In this document: positions 57,194 to 64,000 of the stretch, piece by piece | Layout: each line of letters starts with the position of its first letter | Numbering within the stretch: position 1 is the first letter of the stretch | DNA from: Sphingobium_A sp965228065 | Lineage (GTDB): Bacteria; Pseudomonadota; Alphaproteobacteria; Sphingomonadales; Sphingomonadaceae | Direction of reading: 5' to 3' | NCBI GenBank assembly: GCA_965228065.1 | Contig: OZ245788.1 | Location: 2,232,001 to 2,296,000, forward strand | DNA length: 64,000 nt | Notes under the pieces: model-generated | What the model was told of the DNA's origin: nothing | The model's input: the letters and a program-made list of their open reading frames with translations, nothing else | Database searches by the model: none | Translations under genes and position numbers: made by a program

Positions 57194-59173
57194 TCAGGCG
57201 TCGATGACCTCTTCGTCGACCTGCGCCGCATTCTCCTGGATGAACTGGAAACGGTGCTCGGGATTCTTGCCCATCAGCCGGTCGACGAGATCGCGGACCT
57301 GGGCGCGCTCCTCATATTCCTGCGGCAGGGTGATGCGGATCATGCTGCGCGTCTTGGGATCCATCGTTGTCTCGCGCAGCTGCTGCGGGTTCATCTCGCC
57401 AAGCCCCTTGAAGCGGCTGACCTCGACCTTGCGCCCCTTGAATTCCGTCTTTTCCAGTTCGGCGCGATGCGCGTCGTCGCGCGCATAGGCACTCTTGCTG
57501 CCCGCCACGAGCCGGTAAAGCGGCGGTTGGGCGAGATACAAATGTCCGCGGCGAACCAAGTCGGGCATTTCCTGGAAGAAGAAAGTCATGAGCAATGTGG
57601 CGATATGCGCGCCGTCGACATCGGCGTCGGTCATGATCACGATGCGCTCGTACCGCAGATTGTCGGGTATGCATTTCTCGCGCATGCCGCAGCCCAGCGC
57701 CTGGGCGAGATCCGCGATTTCCTGGTTCGCGCCGATCTTTGCGCTGTTGGCCGATGCCACGTTCAATATCTTGCCGCGGATCGGCAGGATCGCCTGGGTC
57801 TTGCGATCGCGCGCCTGTTTGGCGCTGCCGCCGGCGCTGTCACCCTCGACGATGAACAATTCGGTGCCGGCCGGATCGTCGGCCGAACAGTCGGTCAGCT
57901 TGCCGGGCAGGCGCAGCTTGCGTGCCGAGGTTGCCGTCTTGCGCTTGACGTCGCGCTCGGCGCGGCGCCGCAACCGGTCGTCCATGCGCTCAAGCACGAA
58001 ACCGAGCAGAGCCTTGCCGCGGTCCATATTGTTGGCGAGGAAATGGTCGAAATGGTCGCGCACCGCGCGCTCGACCAGGCTCGCCGCCTCGGGGGAGGTC
58101 AGCCGGTCCTTGGTCTGGCTCTGGAACTGCGGATCGCGGATGAAGACGGAGAGCATCAGTTCCGATCCGGTCATCACGTCTTCCGCCGTGATGTCCTTCG
58201 CCTTTTTCTGCCCGACCAGATCGCCGAACCCGCGGATGCCGCGGACGAGCGCGGCGCGAAGCCCCGCTTCGTGCGTGCCGCCATCGGGTGTCGGGATGGT
58301 GTTGCAATACCAGCTATAGCTGCCTTCGGACCAGAGCGGCCAGGCCACGGCCCATTCGACGCGGCCCTGCTCGTCCGGGAAGTCCTGGGTGCCTGCGAAG
58401 AAATCGCCGGTCGCGCATTCGCGGCCGCCAAGCTGTTCGCGTAAATGGTCGGCAAGGCCGCCGGGGAACTGGAACACGGCTTCCGCGGGAGTGTCGTCAC
58501 CGATCAGTTCGGGCGCGCATTTCCAGCGGATCTCGACGCCCGCGAACAGATAGGCCTTGGATCGGGTGAGCCGGTACAGCCGTTGCGGTTTGAACTGCAG
58601 GATATCGCCGAAAATCTGCTCGTCGGGGACGAACGAGACGCTGGTGCCACGGCGATTCTGTGTCGGCCCCAGCTTTTCCAACGGAGTCATCACCAGACCC
58701 CTGGAGAAGCGCTGGCGAAACACCTCCTTGTTGCGCGCGACCTCGATGATCGTCTCCGACGAAAGCGCATTGACCACCGAGACGCCCACGCCGTGCAGGC
58801 CGCCCGAGGTGGCATAGGCCTTGCCTGCGAACTTGCCGCCGGAGTGCAGCGTGGTCATGATGACCTCGAGCGCCGATTTACCCGGAAATTTCGGGTGCGG
58901 ATCGACCGGGATGCCACGGCCATTGTCGGTGATGGTCAGCCGGTTGCCCGGCTCCAGCGTCACTTCGATCCGGGTCGCATGGCCGGCAACCGCCTCGTCC
59001 ATCGCATTGTCGAGTACTTCGGCGGCGAGATGATGCAGCGCACGCTCATCGGTGCCGCCGACATACATGCCGGGTCGCCGGCGGACGGGTTCCAGCCCTT
59101 CGAGAACCTCGATCGCTGAGGCGTCGTACTCGCCGGAAGTCTTGGAAACGGAAGCGAACAGATCGTCTGACAT
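57194..59173 (-). CDS. parE: DNA topoisomerase IV subunit B
   Basis: 659 aa from ATG 59173. GHKL ATPase motifs are EVLDNAMDEAVAGHA, DNGRGIPVDPH and GGLHGVGVSVVNALS; the TOPRIM domain has EGDSAGGSAKQARDRKTQAILP and the metal site DADVDGAHI. It decatenates daughter chromosomes with ParC. The order and length fit ParE rather than GyrB (no extended insert). It has no downstream partner in the window. Confidence 0.95.
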   Translation of the reverse strand: MSDDLFASVSKTSGEYDASAIEVLEGLEPVRRRPGMYVGGTDERALHHLAAEVLDNAMDEAVAGHATRIEVTLEPGNRLTITDNGRGIPVDPHPKFPGKSALEVIMTTLHSGGKFAGKAYATSGGLHGVGVSVVNALSSETIIEVARNKEVFRQRFSRGLVMTPLEKLGPTQNRRGTSVSFVPDEQIFGDILQFKPQRLYRLTRSKAYLFAGVEIRWKCAPELIGDDTPAEAVFQFPGGLADHLREQLGGRECATGDFFAGTQDFPDEQGRVEWAVAWPLWSEGSYSWYCNTIPTPDGGTHEAGLRAALVRGIRGFGDLVGQKKAKDITAEDVMTGSELMLSVFIRDPQFQSQTKDRLTSPEAASLVERAVRDHFDHFLANNMDRGKALLGFVLERMDDRLRRRAERDVKRKTATSARKLRLPGKLTDCSADDPAGTELFIVEGDSAGGSAKQARDRKTQAILPIRGKILNVASANSAKIGANQEIADLAQALGCGMREKCIPDNLRYERIVIMTDADVDGAHIATLLMTFFFQEMPDLVRRGHLYLAQPPLYRLVAGSKSAYARDDAHRAELEKTEFKGRKVEVSRFKGLGEMNPQQLRETTMDPKTRSMIRITLPQEYEERAQVRDLVDRLMGKNPEHRFQFIQENAAQVDEEVIDA

Positions 59174-59419
59174 GGTCCAGCTATGATGGAGCAGAGTCCC
59201 GCTGGCAAGCCGCTGTGCCCGGGGCATGGATCGAAACCGGGTCTCACGGATGCGCAGGCCGACAGCGAGGTGGAGGCCAGGTCAAACGACGGCATCCATG
59301 CGCCTCTGGCCGCGATGCGTTGCGAAAATGTCACGGTTTCAACATGAATTGTTCGACCCGGGGATCGTTTGTTGCGCTGCACGCGTTTGGGTCGGGCTTT
59401 TGCCAGTTAGGAGTAGCGT

Positions 59420-60250
59420 ATGCGTACCCAGTTTCTTTCCGCCGCGGCCGTTGTCGCGGTGGCATTCACTACGCCTGCCTTTGCCCAGTCCGAGGATAGT
59501 TGGACGGGCTTTTATGTGGGCGGCTCTGTCGGCGCCACCGTCCAGCCGAACGACCAGGGATCTTCGATCCTGTTCGACACCAACCAGGACGGCAATTTCA
59601 ACAATGTCGTGAACACCTCCGGCGGTGCCAATGCGTTCTCGCCAGGTTTCTGTGCGGGCGCAGCGACCAGCAGCGGTCCGGCAACCGGCTGTGCCAATGA
59701 CAAGGACGGGATCGAATATTTCGGTCATGTCGGCTTCGACAAGCAGATGGGCAGTTTCGTGCTCGGTGTCGTCGGTGAAGTCGGCAAGAACGATATCCGT
59801 GACAGCGTGACCGCGTTCAGTGTCACGCCGGCGTCCTACACGTTCAGCCGCAGCCTCAAGTACAGCGCGGGCCTGCGTCTGCGCGCGGGTTTCACGCCCA
59901 ACGGTCAGACCCTGTTCTATGCCACGGGCGGCGGTGCTTATGGCAAGATCCGCAACCGTTTCACGACGACCAACACTGCCAACAGCTTCACCGGCAACAG
60001 TGATGCCGATGCATGGGGTTGGAGCGCGGGTGGCGGTGTCGACCAGAAGCTGAGCCGCAACTTCTCGATCGGCTTGCAGTATCTGTACACCAATCTGAAC
60101 GACAAGGATAATGTCGTGCGTGTCGGACCCGGCACGGCGCCGGCAACCAATCCGTTCCTGCTGGTGAATTCGAGCGGCACCGATATCCAGCGGAGCGACG
60201 ACAAGTTCCGCTATCACAGCATCCGCGCGACCGCCTCGTTCCGTTTCTGA
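59420..60250 (+). CDS. Outer-membrane beta-barrel protein (OmpA/porin-like)
   Basis: 276 aa. The signal peptide is cleaved near PAFAQSE. The first strand, DSWTGFYVGGSVGATVQ, and the C-terminal strand ending in Phe (ATASFRF) mark an OmpW/Omp25-like eight-stranded barrel. GFCAGAATSSGPATGCAND holds a cysteine pair in a loop. Shine-Dalgarno TAGGAG lies 11 nt upstream. A strong bidirectional terminator follows. Confidence 0.87.
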   Translation: MRTQFLSAAAVVAVAFTTPAFAQSEDSWTGFYVGGSVGATVQPNDQGSSILFDTNQDGNFNNVVNTSGGANAFSPGFCAGAATSSGPATGCANDKDGIEYFGHVGFDKQMGSFVLGVVGEVGKNDIRDSVTAFSVTPASYTFSRSLKYSAGLRLRAGFTPNGQTLFYATGGGAYGKIRNRFTTTNTANSFTGNSDADAWGWSAGGGVDQKLSRNFSIGLQYLYTNLNDKDNVVRVGPGTAPATNPFLLVNSSGTDIQRSDDKFRYHSIRATASFRF

Positions 60251-60267
60251 CGGAAAGTCGCAGCGCA

Positions 60268-60303
60268 AAGAAAAAGGCCGGCGGAAACGCCGGCCTTTTT
60301 TTT
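60268..60303. terminator. Bidirectional Rho-independent terminator
   Basis: GGCCGGCG (60276-60283), GAAA loop, CGCCGGCC (60288-60295), flanked by a run of As on the left (60268-60275 region) and eight Ts on the right (60296-60303). It serves the outer-membrane protein gene and the convergent gcrA. Confidence 0.95.
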
Positions 60304-60314
60304 ATTCCCGATCC

Positions 60315-60992
60315 TTAGCGCACGCGCGGGCCGCCAAAAGGCAGCGGCGGCGGCGGACGACGATCGCGACGCGGCAACTGTGCCTGATAGGCCTGTCCGC
60401 AATGCTGGACACAGTAGGGGAAGCCCGGGTTCACCTGGACGCCACAGAAGTGGAAATCGGGCTCGCCGGGATGGCCCATCGGCCATTTGCAGATCTTGTC
60501 GTTGAGCTCGAGCAGGCTCGTCTTGCCGGAAATCTCGGCGCTCGGCTTGGCCGGAACCAGTCGGCGCGGCGGGGCGGGTGGAATCGGCGCCTGCTGGTCG
60601 CCGGGGCCCTGACGCAGGAATCCGCCCGGGCCGATCGACCGCAGCACGGGCTCGTTCGAGGGCGCTGGAATGGTCGGGATGGGGGCGGTGGCCGCTGCGG
60701 CATTGGCAGCGGGCGCAACCGGCGGGCGTGGCGCAGGGGCCGGGCGCGGCGGGGGTGGCGCAGCGGGTTGCGGGCTGGCCTCCACCTTCCTGGGTGCTGC
60801 CGGCTTCTTGGCCGGCGCATTGCCGTCCTTTTCCTTCACGGGCGAGGGGCGCGACTGGAGTCCCAGTCGGTGCGCCTTGCCGATCACGGCGTTACGGCTG
60901 ACGCCGCCAAGCTCCACTGCGATCTGGCTTGCGGTCATGCCGCCTTCCCACATGGTCTTGAGCTGGTCGATGCGTTCGTCGGTCCAGGCCAT
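60315..60992 (-). CDS. gcrA: Cell-cycle transcription regulator GcrA
   Basis: 225 aa. The N-terminal DNA-binding domain WTDERIDQLKTMWEGGMTASQIAVELG...RNAVIGKAHRLGL is the GcrA hallmark; a Pro/Ala-rich linker (about residues 48-140) follows, then the sigma-70-interacting C-terminus with CKWPMGHPGEPDFHFCG and PYCVQHC. GcrA acts with sigma-70 at promoters carrying CcrM-methylated GANTC sites to time cell-cycle genes. Longer than the Caulobacter protein (about 173 aa) because of its linker. Confidence 0.95.
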   Translation of the reverse strand: MAWTDERIDQLKTMWEGGMTASQIAVELGGVSRNAVIGKAHRLGLQSRPSPVKEKDGNAPAKKPAAPRKVEASPQPAAPPPPRPAPAPRPPVAPAANAAAATAPIPTIPAPSNEPVLRSIGPGGFLRQGPGDQQAPIPPAPPRRLVPAKPSAEISGKTSLLELNDKICKWPMGHPGEPDFHFCGVQVNPGFPYCVQHCGQAYQAQLPRRDRRPPPPLPFGGPRVR

Positions 60993-61070
60993 GGATGCTC
61001 CTCAAATCAAATCTCTTGCCCGTGTCGTCCGGCTTGCGGGCTGAATGCGAAGCCGATAGGCGATCAGGCG

Positions 61071-61928
61071 ATGAACGACCACCCTGATTCCACGGCGGGG
61101 CCCGTTGGCGGGTTCGCGCCCGTCATGGGCCGCGAGCCCGGCGTGCCGCTGATCCGCAACGTGAACTGGGGTGGACTGCGTGCCCTCTATATCAAGGAGG
61201 TGCGCCGGTTCTTCAAGGTCCAGCTCCAGACGATCTGGGCTCCGGCGATCACGACGCTGCTTTTTCTGGTGATTTTCTCGGTCGCGCTGGGCGGTTCGGG
61301 CCGCAGCGTGATGGGTGTTCCCTTCCCCGATTTCATCGCGCCGGGCCTCATCATCATGGGGATGATGCAGAATGCCTTCGCCAATTCGAGCTTCTCGCTG
61401 CTGGTCGGCAAGATCCAGGGAACGATCGTCGATTATCTGATGCCGCCGCTCTCCACCTCGGAATTGCTCGCGGCTTTGTGTGGCGGTGCCGTGACGCGCG
61501 CGATTCTGGTGGGACTCGCGGTCTGGGGCGCGATGGCCCTCTGGCCTGGCGTCCACGTCACACCCAGCCACCCATGGGCGATCGTCTGGTTCGGGTTGAT
61601 GGGATCGCTGTTCCTGGCGCTGCTCGGCGTGCTGACGTCGATCTGGGCGGAGAAGTTCGATCACGCTGCGGCGGTCACCAACTTCGTGATCGCACCATTG
61701 TCGCTGCTGTCGGGCACCTTCTATTCCGTCGACCATCTGGCGCCGCTGTTCCGGGGGATCAGCCATGCCAATCCCTTCTTCTACATCATCTCGGGCTTCC
61801 GATACGGCTTCCTGAACGAGGCGGATTCGCCGATCCTGTTCGGCGCATTGCTGTTGCTGGCGCTCAATGTGGCGCTGGGTGCGCTATGCTACGCGCTGCT
61901 GCGCTCCGGCTGGAAGATCAAAAGCTAG
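61071..61928 (+). CDS. ABC-2 type transporter permease
   Basis: 285 aa from ATG 61071; the very long upstream frame is antisense to gcrA and is not used. Six membrane helices and the ABC-2 motif (YIKEVRRFFKVQLQTIWAPAITTLLFLVIFS, then GTFYSVDHLAPLFRGISHANPFFYIISGFRYGF in short blocks) resemble the NodJ/KpsM/YadH group of export permeases. No ATPase gene is adjacent in the window, so the partner is elsewhere. An inverted repeat begins at the last base of the stop. Confidence 0.9.
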   Translation: MNDHPDSTAGPVGGFAPVMGREPGVPLIRNVNWGGLRALYIKEVRRFFKVQLQTIWAPAITTLLFLVIFSVALGGSGRSVMGVPFPDFIAPGLIIMGMMQNAFANSSFSLLVGKIQGTIVDYLMPPLSTSELLAALCGGAVTRAILVGLAVWGAMALWPGVHVTPSHPWAIVWFGLMGSLFLALLGVLTSIWAEKFDHAAAVTNFVIAPLSLLSGTFYSVDHLAPLFRGISHANPFFYIISGFRYGFLNEADSPILFGALLLLALNVALGALCYALLRSGWKIKS

Positions 61929-62068
61929 AACAGGTCGCCATTCGGGTGATGCCTTGCTGCGAACGGCGCCGCGCTGCGCTTCCGGTGCTCACGTACTGAA
62001 GTACGCTGCGCGCCGGTTCTCGCGCGGCACCATTCTCGCTCCGGCCTGACCCGAATGGCGACCTGTTC
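61928..62068. repeat. 141-nt inverted repeat, family D
   Basis: The ends GAACAGGTCGCCATTCGGGT (61928-61947) and its exact complement (62049-62068) form a perfect 20-bp pair. The centre has the hairpin CGTAC-TGAA-GTACG (61992-62005). It lies between convergent genes and begins at the last base of the permease stop, so it probably terminates both. I recall similar sequences with a CGTACT..AGTACG core in other alphaproteobacteria. Confidence 0.9.
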
Positions 62069-62080
62069 GAGTGCCGCCGA

Positions 62081-62395
62081 TCAGGACGCCTTTGCGTCCT
62101 TGTTGCATGCGGCGAGCTGGTCTGCGTTGAGTGTCACATCGCCGACCGCGAGCGTCTCGATCGCGCCGGCCTTGCGCGCGATATCCTTGCATGCGCGTTC
62201 CACCGCGACTCGACGTGCCTCTGCCGGTCCCTGGCATGTGCCGTCGGCACAGCGCCACAATTTGCCGTCGATCACCAACTGTGCAGGAGGAACGGTGCCG
62301 CCGCTCAATGTTGCGACGCCCGTTGCCGGGGCCGCGAGCGCGGATGCCGGGAGTATGGCGAGCAGGGGAAGCAGCATGGGCGTAAGGCGTGTCAT
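62081..62395 (-). CDS. Secreted small protein of the CC_3452 type (tentative)
   Basis: 104 aa with a signal peptide (cleaved near ALAAPATG). The mature part has the conserved-looking WRCADGTCQG pair of cysteines, AVERACKDIARKAG and a C-terminal DQLAACN. This pattern resembles the alphaproteobacterial CC_3452-like family of unknown function; the assignment is from memory. The gene is divergent from the AraC regulator. Confidence 0.65.
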   Translation of the reverse strand: MTRLTPMLLPLLAILPASALAAPATGVATLSGGTVPPAQLVIDGKLWRCADGTCQGPAEARRVAVERACKDIARKAGAIETLAVGDVTLNADQLAACNKDAKAS

Positions 62396-62516
62396 CGAAG
62401 GGAGCTCCTGTTGATCACGGGCGAGCCCGGTGTCGGATGGCGCGATACGCTTGTGATTGTGGATGATCTATGGGTATAAGCCCGTGTTTCTTTGCCATTG
62501 GTCCAGGAGAAGGCCG

Positions 62517-63506
62517 GTGGATGCGATTGACGACGTATTCGGGGCGATGCGGACGCGGACCGCGCTTTATTGCCGGATCGAGGGTAGCGCCCCATGGGGC
62601 GTGGCGTTCGTGCGTGGCCGTGCGGCGCGCTTCGGCCTGGTCGTGCGTGGCGGATGCTGGTTGACCATTGATGGCGGGGAACCGATCGCGCTGACCGCGG
62701 GCGATTGCTATGTCATCGCGCATGGTGCGCAATATGCGCTGCAGGACCGGATCGATTCACCGACCAAATTCTGTTTCGATGCGCTGCGCGAACATAGTCA
62801 TCATGTCGTGAAGCTGGGCGGCGGTGGTGAGCGGGCGACGGTGGTCACCGGCTGGTTCATGTTCGATACGCTCGGCGCCAAGCCGCTGTTCGATCTGATG
62901 CCCGAACTGATCCTGACGCGCGTGGACGACGATCGTTCGCAGATGATCCAGACCATCCTGCAGCTTTTCGCCACCGAGACCGGCCGGCGCGAACTGGGGA
63001 CATCGATCGTCGTGAGCCGGCTGGCCGACATCCTCTTCATCCAGGCGATCCGCGCCTATGCGCAAAGCGCGGGGGACGAAGCGGGCGGGTGGCTCGGCGC
63101 CCTGGGCGATGCGCGGCTCGCATCGGTGTTCAGCGCGATCCACGGCGCAGTCGAACATGGCTGGACGGTCGAGGAACTGGCCGGGATTGCAGGTATGTCG
63201 CGCTCCGCCTTTGCCGCGCGTTTCCGCGAACGCGTCGGCCTGACCCCGCTCGACTATGTCACGCGCTGGCGGATGTTCCGCGCCGGCACGATGCTGCGCC
63301 AGAAACAGGGATCGGTGGCCGAGGTGGCGCACCGGATCGGCTATGAGAATGAATCGGCCTTTTCCAAGGCGTTCAAGCGAACGACAGGTGTGACGCCCGG
63401 CGTCTATCGGCGGTCTGCCGGAGAGGCGGCGATCCGGCCGCCGCGCGCAGAGCCGCATCCCAGTGCCGACGGGCGCCCGGCTCCGTTGGCGGTTCGCGCC
63501 ATGTGA
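62517..63506 (+). CDS. AraC-family transcription regulator with N-terminal cupin
   Basis: 329 aa from GTG 62517, preceded by CAGGAGAAG; the ATG 62457 frame lacks a ribosome-binding site. The N-terminal cupin_6 domain (GSAPWGVAFVRGRAARFGLVVRGGCWLTID in short blocks) precedes the two helix-turn-helix motifs, WTVEELAGIAGMSRSAFAARFRERVG and GSVAEVAHRIGYENESAFSKAFKR. Regulators of this class often control efflux or oxidoreductase genes; the target is unknown. The adjacent TonB receptor gene could be one. Confidence 0.88.
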   Translation: MDAIDDVFGAMRTRTALYCRIEGSAPWGVAFVRGRAARFGLVVRGGCWLTIDGGEPIALTAGDCYVIAHGAQYALQDRIDSPTKFCFDALREHSHHVVKLGGGGERATVVTGWFMFDTLGAKPLFDLMPELILTRVDDDRSQMIQTILQLFATETGRRELGTSIVVSRLADILFIQAIRAYAQSAGDEAGGWLGALGDARLASVFSAIHGAVEHGWTVEELAGIAGMSRSAFAARFRERVGLTPLDYVTRWRMFRAGTMLRQKQGSVAEVAHRIGYENESAFSKAFKRTTGVTPGVYRRSAGEAAIRPPRAEPHPSADGRPAPLAVRAM

Positions 63507-63606
63507 CAATGACCGCCGCCGAACCGTCATGAAAGCGCAATCAGGCTAACACCGTCCCGTCATCGACCATGCCTAGGGCCCCCTTCGATACAAAAGGGGT
63601 TTCCGT

Positions 63607-64000
63607 ATGCGCATGATTCTTTCGGGCGGCGTTTCGCTGCTCGCGATGCTGACCGCCACGCCTGTTCTGGCGCAGGATGCAGGCGGCGAGCCGGCCGACG
63701 AGATTGTCGTCACCGGCCAGCGTGCGCAGCAGGAACGGTCGATCGAGATCAAGCGCGATGCGATCGGCATTCTCGATGTCGCAGCGGCTGACGAGATCGG
63801 CCAGCTGCCCGATCGCAATGTCGCCGAAGTGATCGAGCGGCTTCCCGGTGTCGGTGTGCAATATGATCAGGGCGAAGGTCGCTATGTGGCGATCCGCGGC
63901 ATCCCGTCCGACCTCAACAATTATACCGTGAACGGCTTCGAGCTCGGCAACCCCGACGGCAATACCCGCAAGCTACCACTCGACGTGGTGTCCGGCCAGT
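63607..64000 (+). CDS. TonB-dependent receptor, N-terminal part
   Basis: 131 residues are visible; the gene runs off the window. ATG 63607 follows AAGGGG. A signal peptide ends near PVLAQDAG; the TonB box-like EIVVTGQR and the plug domain (DEIGQLPDRNVAEVIERLPGVGVQYDQGEGRYVAIRGI in short blocks) follow. The LPDRN/RLPGV motif is typical of sphingomonad TonB-dependent receptors for carbohydrates or complex organics. The barrel is outside the window. Confidence 0.9.
   Translation, partial: MRMILSGGVSLLAMLTATPVLAQDAGGEPADEIVVTGQRAQQERSIEIKRDAIGILDVAAADEIGQLPDRNVAEVIERLPGVGVQYDQGEGRYVAIRGIPSDLNNYTVNGFELGNPDGNTRKLPLDVVSGQ

Noticed and set aside
1..64000. CRISPR array, tRNA or rRNA genes
   Set aside because: No regularly spaced direct repeats and no cloverleaf or rRNA-like sequence were seen; the repeats found are inverted and dispersed.

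Overview
The window is GC-rich chromosomal DNA from an alphaproteobacterium, most probably a sphingomonad (Sphingomonas or a close relative). I infer this from GcrA, a DUF1476 F1-ATPase inhibitor (zeta), an F0 operon with split b'/b subunits and no F1 genes beside it, a TonB-dependent receptor, and gene orders such as gshB-yraN-rsmI and rph-rdgB-hemW next to hrcA-grpE. Nearly all genes look like core housekeeping or metabolism. I see no prophage, plasmid functions, CRISPR array, rRNA or tRNA gene.

Layout. Positions 1-8.6 kb: a ThDP enzyme divergent from an SMP-30/GST pair, an scoA/scoB CoA-transferase operon with an acid-phosphatase lipoprotein between the subunits, an SDR/GST pair and a membrane protein. 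8.7-14.3 kb: a serine hydrolase, leuC-(44-aa peptide)-leuD-quinone reductase, then ATPase inhibitor zeta-bolA-grxD. 14.4-21.7 kb: a small cluster of poorly known proteins, fructose-6-phosphate aldolase, xerC, dedA-gshB, yraN-rsmI and an LpoA-like lipoprotein. 21.8-31.7 kb: hemW-rdgB-rph, hrcA-grpE, small nuclease-like genes, PCuAC, dnaK and dnaJ. 32.1-38.5 kb: leuB, uvrC-recO and the F0 operon atpI-B-E-F'-F. 38.8-44.1 kb: ydbH-ynbE-ydbL (envelope lipid transport) and radC. 44.2-64 kb: a WYL regulator divergent from a GST, two EF-hand proteins, purB, an isoquinoline-oxidoreductase-like molybdoenzyme pair, a structured leader with a 27-aa ORF before metZ-apaG-lysR, parE, an outer-membrane beta-barrel, gcrA, an ABC-2 permease, an AraC regulator and the start of a TonB-dependent receptor.

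Three observations stand out. (1) hemW has no ATG, GTG or TTG that could initiate it. The conserved radical-SAM N-terminus starts 77 codons upstream of the first ATG, and the only sensible start is a CTG that overlaps the rdgB stop as CTGA. (2) A GIY-YIG nuclease gene is bracketed by 28-nt inverted repeats. Each repeat folds into a GAAA-tetraloop hairpin, and the two differ by a compensatory base pair. (3) The 402-nt gap before metZ holds a folded leader, a 27-codon hydrophobic ORF with a Shine-Dalgarno, and an intrinsic terminator.

The intergenic DNA is unusually rich in dispersed inverted repeats, with at least six families. They include two 129-nt elements with 34-bp stems and compensatory changes, two 78-nt REP-like units flanking xerC, and a nested pair of families between dnaJ and leuB. 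Most lie between or just after genes, where they can also act as transcription terminators.
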